A stretch of DNA of 64,000 nt from contig JAFMOC010000095.1 of assembly GCA_019802505.1 (NCBI GenBank), positions 416,501-480,500 of the forward strand, written 5' to 3'. The notes under the pieces were generated by a model. The model did no database searches, had not been told where the DNA came from, and saw nothing but the letters and a program-made list of their open reading frames with translations. Position numbers and translations under genes: made by a program. The DNA comes from Corydoras sp. C115. Lineage: Eukaryota; Chordata; Actinopteri; Siluriformes; Callichthyidae. Shown piece after piece: positions 55,561 to 64,000 of this stretch. Every line of letters begins with the position of its first letter. The stretch's first letter is position 1.

Positions 55561-56695
55561 GTAAGTTTTCAAAACTGCATACAGATGTTATTGATTTACG
55601 TCTTGTTTATGTGTCTATGTACTCCAAACTGCATAAAGCGACAGCGAACGTGACAACGGGTGTTGTTGAAGGCAAGGCTTTGGTATTAAAGTTCGTTTGT
55701 TATTGAGTCACGGAGGAGGACACTGGTTTACAATGTCAACACATAATGTGTTTTGTCGTCATTGAATTTTTGTTCGATTTTTATTAATGACAATGTGCCT
55801 AATTTGTAGTACATGTCCACATCACCATACTGTTATAATCTTCTACTCTGCATTTCTTACATAATCATAAAAACCATAATCATCTAAATTTGGGGACTTT
55901 TGATTACTGTCATGCACTTGACACAGAAGACCAACGAGAGGTTATTTAGTAGACAAATGCATAAATTGATTCCCCCTCTGGCCACACTCCACTTCTAAAA
56001 TTACCTGACTCCACCCACACGTGACCTGGACACATATACAATTTTCCACAATATGTAACATCTCAACAGACTTATAACTTTAACACTGCAACTGAACATG
56101 TACAAAAAGGGCACTAGTAACTCCTATAACTAGGACATTGGGGACCACACTTTGTCCACAACAACATTGGGATTATGCTGCCCAAAAACAGCTGCTGGTC
56201 CTACAGCTAGTATTACTACTATAATGAGCAAGAAATCGAACTTCCCTGCCTCTTGATGTCACAGTCCGAGGGGAAACTGGCCTCAAAGTCCATCTTGGCA
56301 TATCCATCGTAGGTATCTATACGTCTCCATTTTCAGAGAATTTTCAGTGATCCTTGTCAAAATGTTTCTATCTCTAATCACTGACTGAGAGATGAGGGCA
56401 GATTTTTCTTAGTTTTTGATTTTGTGTGCTGCTACCTGGATAGTGGCAAAGAATGTGTTTGGTTCGGTTAACTATTGCACTTCATCATTTGGATGTTTGT
56501 AAATTGTTAATATACTAAACTGAAATATATGGAAGCCCAGCAAGGACGTGTTGTGTTCTGTACATCGTAGTCTCTTCAGTATCCAAAACGGATATAATGG
56601 CAGGTGAGACCCTGTTCCAAAAACACCCCGTTATCCATTTTAGGAAACAGCAGAGCCACAATTTACCCAAAAAACTGTCAAACACTTTATTTATC
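55561..56695. other. Non-coding interval, probable first intron
   Basis: Starts with the GTAAGT donor at 55561. No further exon or named repeat is recognised here. Confidence 0.45.
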
Positions 56696-56699
56696 ATAG

Positions 56700-56960
56700 T
56701 TTAAGTTCAATTAATTTATTTATATAATGTTTTGTGCAACAGTACATTGTCACAAAGCAGCTTTACAGTGTTGTAAGCCTTTAAACCACCCAAAGAGCAA
56801 TCCGGAGTGACAGTGGCAAGAAAAATCTACCTGTAATGTTGTGTTTGTAAGAAACCTTGGGAGGACCAAGGCTTAGTGGGGGACTCATCCTCGTTGACTG
56901 GCTGGACAGAATCAGCAGTGTGGAACAACCATGTGAAGATTATGTAGTGTATCAGATATC
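56700..56960 (-). repeat. Interspersed repeat, 'GAGTCCCCCACTGAGCC' family
   Basis: Minus-oriented copy: TTGTCACAAAGCAGCTTTAC, GTGACAGTGGCAAGAAAAA and GGACCAAGGCTTAGTGGGGG. Confidence 0.7.
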
Positions 56961-57424
56961 CATATTTAACAATTGGAAAAACTATAACATTTTGGAAAAA
57001 TATACAAGTTTATTAAGGACTGTTCTCCAATCACTCAAAAATAAGTCATGATCACAAGAACACAAGATTTGTTAATAATAATAAAAATAATAACACATGT
57101 CGTCTTTGGGCTTTTGTACAAATACATCATTGTACATTTAGTGTTACAGTGCTTATCATCGTAGTAGTATCCTAAGGTACTTTTGTTGCCTTTTTCAGGA
57201 CATACAGTCATTTACGAAGTAAAGTACACTGGACCAGCAATTAAAGTACTATAGGTTTTCTTTCCATTACAGCATAGTTTTAGTTTATTGAGGTTTGTAG
57301 GCATTTGTTTATACATTATTTATACACAAAATATCCGTACGGTGCCTAATTGTGGATAGTTTTCATATAGACCTTAATTTAAGATTTTTTATGAATGGAT
57401 TTAATACTTTTAAAATGTTATTAC
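56961..57424. other. AT-rich non-coding interval
   Basis: No supported feature. Confidence 0.55.
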
Positions 57425-57436
57425 ATGGATGTTTGA

Positions 57437-57571
57437 CGGCGATGGATTGGCGCCCTGTCCTGGGTGTATCTGCCCAGCGCCCGAGACGTTCTCCCCTGGA
57501 TGGGCATGGGGAACCTCACCGCGACCCTAATAGAGGATAAAGCGGGAGATAATGAATGAATGAATGAATGA
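57437..57571 (+). mobile_element. 5'-truncated SINE (short form) with 12-bp target duplication
   Basis: Begins CGGCGATGGATTGGCGCC and ends in (ATGA)n. ATGGATGTTTGA lies on both sides (57425-57436 and 57572-57583). Its start is within a few nt of those at 20394-20539 and 23243-23371. Confidence 0.85.
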
Positions 57572-57583
57572 ATGGATGTTTGA

Positions 57584-59050
57584 GAGTCAAATTGAATTCA
57601 TTGTTAACTAGATGTTTTTTGTAATTTCATTTTATTGTGATTATATACTTGTTATTGTTATCTTTTAAATACAGTTTAAACTTTATTACAAGCGCTACAA
57701 TATACAATGTTTCTGAAAGACATTTTCAACCATAGGTTGCTCTTTGCTGATGTGGTTGGTATGAAAAAATGCTTAGTGCTGTCTGTGTATGTAAGTTATT
57801 TTAAGAAGTTGATGACACAGTACCTTGGTTACCTTAGTGTTAAATGACAACAAGATTGTCCTGGGTCTGAATCTCGGGCTGACAGCTAGTGTTTTTTTTA
57901 TTATTATTTATTTATTTATTTATTTATTTTTAATTTATTCATTTTTATTTATTTATATATATATATTTGTTATATGTGCAATTTGAATTTGTTGTCTTTC
58001 ATGCTTGTTTATTATTTAATTTGTTTATTTATTTGTTTTCAAAAGCACAAGTTATCGTACATGGTACAAAGTTATGGGTCAGTTGAATTGGAAGATTTGT
58101 TTGTATGTTTGCATTTGTAAGTCAGTTTATTTATGTGTCTTCAGGGTTTTTCACAGGTTTTTTTTTTACCTATCTATGGCCATTCCCTGCCTTGCATTGG
58201 TTAATATGAAACTGGATTGCATTATTAAATCCCAATTTTTACTAACTGTCCTAGACTGTCCTTATTTACTAGAAAACATTCATGCCATAGTGTCTCAATT
58301 ATCAATTCAAATTTAGTATTTAAGCAGTAGAGCTGTACCTAACAATTAATTTTCTATCGATTAATGTAACCATTTTTCTTTTTAGTCGATTTAATCTTAA
58401 AAATAAATAAAATAATAAATTACTATATACTATTACTCTAATGTAATTGTGTTTGGAATTAAAATAACTTCTCCAACATAATGAAAACTAAAAACCTTTA
58501 ATGTTGAAATATTTTCTTTAATCAAACACAGTGCTCTTAAGAGCACTATTATATAAAAATGCTTTAGTATTAACAGCTTTATCAAATCTCAGCCACAAAA
58601 GATTAATTGATTCATGTATAATATAAAGCACATTAGAATGATGATGGAATATTTTAAAATTAGTCTTTTACTATTAATGAAATGTCCTGTCAAAAATACT
58701 GGATATAAAAATCAATCTTTTTTTCAAATAGTTAACTTTTAATTATTAAATCACTAAAAAAAAAAAAATAAATAAAAAAAAAAACGCACTGACTTAACTT
58801 TGAGGCATATATGACTTGACATTTTATGGACTATTGTTTTTTGTTCTATATATTCAAGCATGGACAGAATTATCTGAATGCGATATAATGTGCTGTGGTT
58901 CAAGTGCCTGCCTAGTAAACAGGTAATCTTAGGTTCCCAGCAGTGCCTCAACGTTTGATGAATTGTTACATGCCAAACCCTTAGAACTCTGCAAACTGTT
59001 TCACCATTGTGTAGCTGGGTTCTTCCTTAACTACTGACTTGTGGTGTTCT
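57584..59050. other. AT-rich non-coding interval
   Basis: A possible non-autonomous DNA transposon remnant lies at about 58325-58400 (ATTAATTTTCTATCGATTAA, TAGTCGATTTAATC). A-rich runs lie near 58755-58785. No gene. Confidence 0.45.
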
Positions 59051-59450
59051 TATTTGTAAGTCACTTTTCGTCTGCTAAATGACTAAATGTAGTCATTTAA
59101 ATGTAGGCAAGATTCGTCACTAGAGCATGGTGAACAGGTCAGGGCTAATCTCAGGACTAGCAGTTGTACAGATTGTATCAGCAGTAATGGGCAGTTTTTT
59201 TTTTTATTTAGACATTTAATCTGTGTGTCAATTATGAAACCAAGGTGACCAATGGTCTGTGGAAGAGTTTTTGGAGCCATGGATTGCATTTGAATGAATG
59301 ATTTTGCTGGAATTAAGAATAGCTTTGCTTGCACCACATTTGATTGGAGATGACTGGCCATTCAAATAGCTGTAAATCAGGCATATAATTTGAGATTGCA
59401 GTGTTTTCAAGAGCAAAAGACAGATGAAGCTGAGTGTCATCATCATAGAA
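59051..59450 (-). repeat. L2 LINE fragment
   Basis: The minus frames 59228-59446 and 59083-59361 correspond to the region just after the RT catalytic box. The YADDTQ motif is decayed (DDDTQLHLSFAPENT can be traced across frames). The tail words CGTCTGCTAAATGACTAAATG lie at 59069-59090. Confidence 0.6.
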
Positions 59451-59979
59451 GTTACCTAGCACTATAATAATCAGCACTGATCGGGGTCTTTCAGCATAAT
59501 TATTTTTAGACAGAAGTGTATTTTAGCACTTGTTTAGCACATATTTTTGTTTAACTGATTTCATGTTTATGTATTTGAGCCACTAATACTATGGAATAAT
59601 TTTTTTTTATTTAAAATTGTGATTATAATGATTATTATAAAACAGCTAGTTCTGGTCCTTAATTCTGATTGGCTGAGCCATTTGTCCAGCCGTTGCTTTG
59701 TTGGCAATCTTATCTCTACACATTCTTATCAATGCATGCTATATCATGTATCATACATGGAAATGCAGTTTATTATAAACAGCAAGCCGATCTTCGATGA
59801 GCTGTTTCGATTATTGTGTATAAATTGGATTTTGTAATATGGCCACTAGATGACATTTTTTATTGTTAGAAAAAACACATAACTATTTGTTATGTCCTGT
59901 CACTCAGCAATCAAGGTTCATTTGATATCAAACCATCTTATTTGTTTTAAATAAACACATGTATGAATCAAACAACAGA
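59451..59979. other. Non-coding interval
   Basis: No supported feature. Confidence 0.5.
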
Positions 59980-60066
59980 GAAATACCACGCGGACATGGG
60001 AGAACATGAAAACACCCAGATCAAGAATTGAACTTGGTGCAGTGGTTCCATGCTACTGTGTTGCCC
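59980..60066 (-). repeat. Degenerate SINE head fragment
   Basis: ACCACGCGGACATGGGAGAA, CACCCAGATCAAGAATTGAA and TGTTGCCCC resemble the SINE head on the minus strand. Confidence 0.55.
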
Positions 60067-60179
60067 CACTTTTATTTTATTATATATAATATATAAATAT
60101 ATATAATAAAAAATAAATAAAAATATAATATATCTCAATACATATGAAATCCCCATTTCAGTGCATCACAAGCCCAAGT

Positions 60180-60420
60180 TAATTTATTAATATAGTGTTT
60201 TTTACAACAGTTCTCAAAGTCACAAAGCAGATTTACAGTGTTCCGAGCCTGAACCCCAAAGCGCAAGCCTGAGAATTGACAGTGGCGAGAAAAAACTTCC
60301 TTTTATGTAGTTTTTAAAGGACATGGCCTGGTAGCATTAACAGTGCAGGACAACCCATGAACAGTTTAGTGTTAAGTGATCAGGTGTCCATTTTAAAAAA
60401 TTAGAAGAAATATCAGTTCA
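60180..60420 (-). repeat. Interspersed repeat, 'GAGTCCCCCACTGAGCC' family
   Basis: AGTCACAAAGCAGATTTACAG, GAACCCCAAAGCGCAAGCCTG and GACAGTGGCGAGAAAAAAC. Confidence 0.65.
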
Positions 60421-63400
60421 GTGAGGCAATCCTGTAGAACTGCAATGCCACTAGTCCAACATAAATCAAGCTTTTTTTAGAAATTGCTGTAGCCACTGTC
60501 GTTGGCAGTGTAGATAGTCTCTAGTACTTTGATAGACCTGGATTACTGACCTTAGAACTACCAAATGTCTGGCTGAAAACCACTCTAGATTGAAACAAGG
60601 AATATCAAAAGACATGTGGTCTATTTTTAAAAGCACAGCAAACACAGTGGACACTATTCTATACATTTATAAATTTCTTACTTTAATTAGCCAGGACTGT
60701 ACTTTGTTGGGATGGAAGGCTACATCTGCACCTGATTAATCTTTGCAGACTTTTATGAGGAACTTCAAACAGTTTAAATGTCAATTACAAAGAAGTTTTG
60801 CTTCAAACCACTAGTTCTCTGTCCATATTGGTCATCAGAACATGTTGCCAGGTGGTTTTAATTTGGGGCAGATGGATTTCTAAAGGTACTTCTCTGATGG
60901 CACATTCACATTGTGTGGCGTTACCGTCCTGCCTGTCATTGTGAATGTGAACTCTGTGCTGTGAAAATCTCAGTGCTTGAGCTTTTGTTTAGCACCAAAA
61001 GTAAGATGTAATGGAAATAAAAATCTATGCACTCTATTTCTCAGAAAATGAATGTGAGCCATTAAAGAGACTTTGTTTTAATCTTGTTGCTTCAAAGGTT
61101 TGCTCTTTGTCTCTGCAGATAAGTTTGTACACCTGGCCAGTAGCTTAGGCTGCACTTGGTTTCAGTCATGTAAGTGTGCACAATATATGTAAAACAGTCA
61201 CTACTGGCATGGCAGCATGCTGTGTTATGTCACCAACACCCACTTGTCAAAGATGCAGCAGCATCCAAGAGGAAACATTGACTGCCATTATGAACTCGAC
61301 AAGTGATGAAAGTAGCCTAGAGCTTTTCAATTACTCTGCCAAGGCTTAGACCTCAAGTTAATGGGCAGCTTCCCCTTTTGAGGCATGCCAAAGCTTAATA
61401 TCACAGGTTATAAAACCTTAAGATGTAATGTGCTACTATAAATTTCTCAATTAAGAGCAACTGTGCAACAGGAAATAGGAAGAAATTCTCAAAGTAAATC
61501 AAAGGTGACTTTTAACGTCCTCTTACTTTAAAAACTATTAAGGTGGCTAAGCAACGTTTAATACATTTCTATGTGCCCTTTTGTTTGTTAAGCATCTGGA
61601 TGGACCAATTTGTTTCAGATGCCCAGTGCTACTTTGAGACAGTGGAAGTATATTACAATAAGAACTTTTTTTTTTCTGTGGGTAACTGCCTAAATAGAGA
61701 CATGATATTGGCTGAGTAATAATGAGACAGATCAGGTCAGATCTTCGACACTTTGGACTTCGACATTTGCAAAAAAATTCATAAAATGTCATGATTATGT
61801 TCAGCTCCTTTCATCAGCTTTTTCACTCTGCAGATGTTACTGCTGGAATTCCTTACGAAAACAGTTCAACCTGAACAAATAGTGATGTGTTGACAAGTCA
61901 TTTCCACACTGATAGGTGCATGTGACCACAACAGAGGTGTGTGGCCTTTAATCCATTTAGAGAAATGTCATCCTGAGCCTGTTTTTGGCCAAACATGACA
62001 GTTAGGCTTTGCAGAGATGTAGCAGGAAAACATGCCTTTTTCTCAGTTTTCCCATTGTAAACTTCGGTTGATTGTATATTCAAAGTTTCATTCTGGCTCC
62101 TGTTTCAAGACCAGTACATCAATAAATCGGTCTATTACCTGTTGTTGACCCTCCTCAGCCTGCCTTTGAATTTTGTTACAGAGCATTAAGTTAACACATG
62201 TTGCCTAAGGAAAACAAAGAGCTGGTGACAGGTTTGGGCAGCAGCTGAGTAAACTGAATTAGCCAAAGCTGGCCAGAAAACATTGGGCCTGGAGAAAATG
62301 GAGAAGATCCATAAGGCCAGCAGATGGAGATTTGTGCTTTGCGTCCGCATGCACAGAAGCATCGACCCAAATGAATACCTCTGTTCTTGAATTAAATGCT
62401 TTGATCAGCAGAGAAGCTTGGCCAGAGAGCGATGGCTCGGACAGGCCATGGAATCACATCTGTATAAACATGGCCCCATAGGAACATGTGAACAAAGCAG
62501 CAAAAGAATTCTGTTCTACTGCCAGACCTTTGACCCCAGCAGAGCTACACATATCATGAGACCCAGAAAAGATGAACAGTATAAAAATGGGCTTTTTTGG
62601 AAGCTATAAGGTGTTTACTAAAAAACAAAAAATAATAAAAATATGCCTCGCGCTAAACTAACTAGGTTAAAGACTGAGACATAATATATAATAAGATTAA
62701 TTATACAGAGGATTTTATTTTTCTTTATTATTAATATTATAATCGTTGTTAAAAGATCCCAAAGAACTTTGGTGGATAATGTTGATATTATTAGTTTTAA
62801 GATCATTGATTAAGTAAGATAGTTTGTACATTAGAAAGTCTATTGTATTCGTTTTGTCAATAATGGTACTGGAGGACTAAATTAACTCTTATCTTCAGCG
62901 CCTATCAAGATGTAAAATGATGTTGTATAATATACTTCTCTTTACTGTATGTATATGCTTAATTACAGCAATCTGTTTCTTTAAAAAAAAAAAAAAAAAA
63001 GTTTATAATTTTCGATAATTAGTTTTGAAGCACTTTCATATTCATACTGTTTGCCTTTCTTTTTCGATTACTTTAACTGATTTACACACTCAGTTAATAA
63101 CAAGTTTAGGCACCTGTCCATGAGGTTGTAGAAATGGTTAAGTGAAATAATACATAGGGCACTTGATTGCACCACTTTTTAGACATTCTCATACTTTTAA
63201 AAACCTTTATCCAGGATTCTCATAATTCTGTGTTTTAGCATTGGTTCTTTGTGTGCTCTTTTAAAAAAAAAAAAAAAAAAACACAAGTTTGAAACAGTAC
63301 AGGTTGATTGCTAATTCTCGATGCATCCTCTTGGGGTCAGTGTGCACAACGTTCTGCTGGCTAGAGGACTCTTACTGCTTGCTAAGCCCATTTGTTTGAA

Positions 63401-64000
63401 ATAAAATGAAATTAAGTGTCCAGTTTCGAACATCAGCTAATAAAATATTTAGAGTTTCTCCATTTTCTATATAGAATATAAATGAATAAATTGTTGTTAT
63501 TTACGTTGCACATTGTGTAAATGTTAATAGGAAAATGATAAATAGTATTCCAAAAATGAAGTGGAAATATGATAATAATAATAATAATTATTATTATTAT
63601 TTTTATTATTATAATTTTTAAGCTGCCCTTAAATCTAACCGAATTGGAGTGCATAGTATGTAATTATATGAGTTACTTGTTTTAACATAAATTCCAATTA
63701 AAAAAACTTAGCATTTTCCAACTGCAAATCACATCAGAGGGTCTAAACACCAGAATAAATATTTTACATGTAGATTTAAATGACAGAGAAATTACTCACT
63801 TTTGTAAGAACCTGCAGTAAAAACACATCCTTTTCTTAATATTGTGAGTGGGTGAAATAATGAAATATGTAAGCAATAAAAGAAGCAATAATAATGGAAG
63901 CTGATTTCCCATGGTGCTATACATGTAAATGAAGAATGTGCAGCCTTGAGGTTGAGTCCTGCTTGCTGATGTCCAGTTTTCATTAGGTTTGGATAGCGCT
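60421..64000. other. Mostly unique non-coding DNA
   Basis: No exon is recognised. The 60.7-62.6 kb part is higher in complexity than most of the window and almost free of known repeats. A-runs occur at 62983-63000 and 63263-63280, and an (ATA)n/(TTA)n patch at 63572-63615. Confidence 0.45.

Overview
This window reads as a stretch of a teleost fish nuclear genome. It is AT-rich and intron- and repeat-rich, with long (AT)n, (GT)n and (TAA)n microsatellites. It carries many copies of a tRNA-derived SINE ending in (TGAA)n, L2-clade LINE pieces, Tc1/mariner elements and several Ty3/Gypsy LTR retrotransposons with chromodomains. Nothing bacterial (operons, ribosome binding sites, CRISPR) is present.

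Host genes are sparse. The only complete host gene is a minus-strand GPR183 (EBI2) oxysterol receptor at 4228-5250. Its open frame begins 4 nt after a convincing splice acceptor, so a 5' non-coding exon is expected at about 5494-5668. A second, much less certain host gene begins at 55517 on the plus strand: a 44-nt first coding exon with a good start context, a consensus splice donor, a CpG-rich upstream region and two CCAAT boxes. Everything from 55561 to the end would be its first intron.

Region by region: 1-2 kb holds an L2-tailed SINE and a Tc1 element with an uninterrupted 339-aa transposase. 4.2-5.7 kb is gpr183. 8.1-8.5 kb is a solo LTR with a perfect 5-bp target duplication. 10.5-18.4 kb is a nest: a minus-strand Gypsy element, split in its integrase by a Tc1 element, which itself contains a plus-strand, internally deleted Gypsy element. 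20-28 kb is mostly fossil transposons, SINEs, an L2 LINE and another solo LTR. 33.6-36.3 kb and 36.98-41.6 kb are two more minus-strand Gypsy elements with perfect target duplications. The second carries an antisense LINE ORF1 (SGNH esterase) fragment where its integrase core should be. 42.7-46.4 kb is a complete LTR element (two LTRs, TATAT duplication) with no recognisable pol; its interior is largely three different tandem-repeat arrays (27 bp, 21 bp and a 172-bp higher-order repeat). 47-64 kb is repeats and unique non-coding DNA around the candidate exon.

The most unusual observations are the satellite-filled LTR element and its shared terminal sequence with neighbouring Gypsy elements, the recurring loss of the 5' LTR and leader in the Gypsy copies, a group of SINE copies truncated at one common internal site with their own target duplications, the LINE/Gypsy chimera, and the candidate first exon at 55.5 kb.
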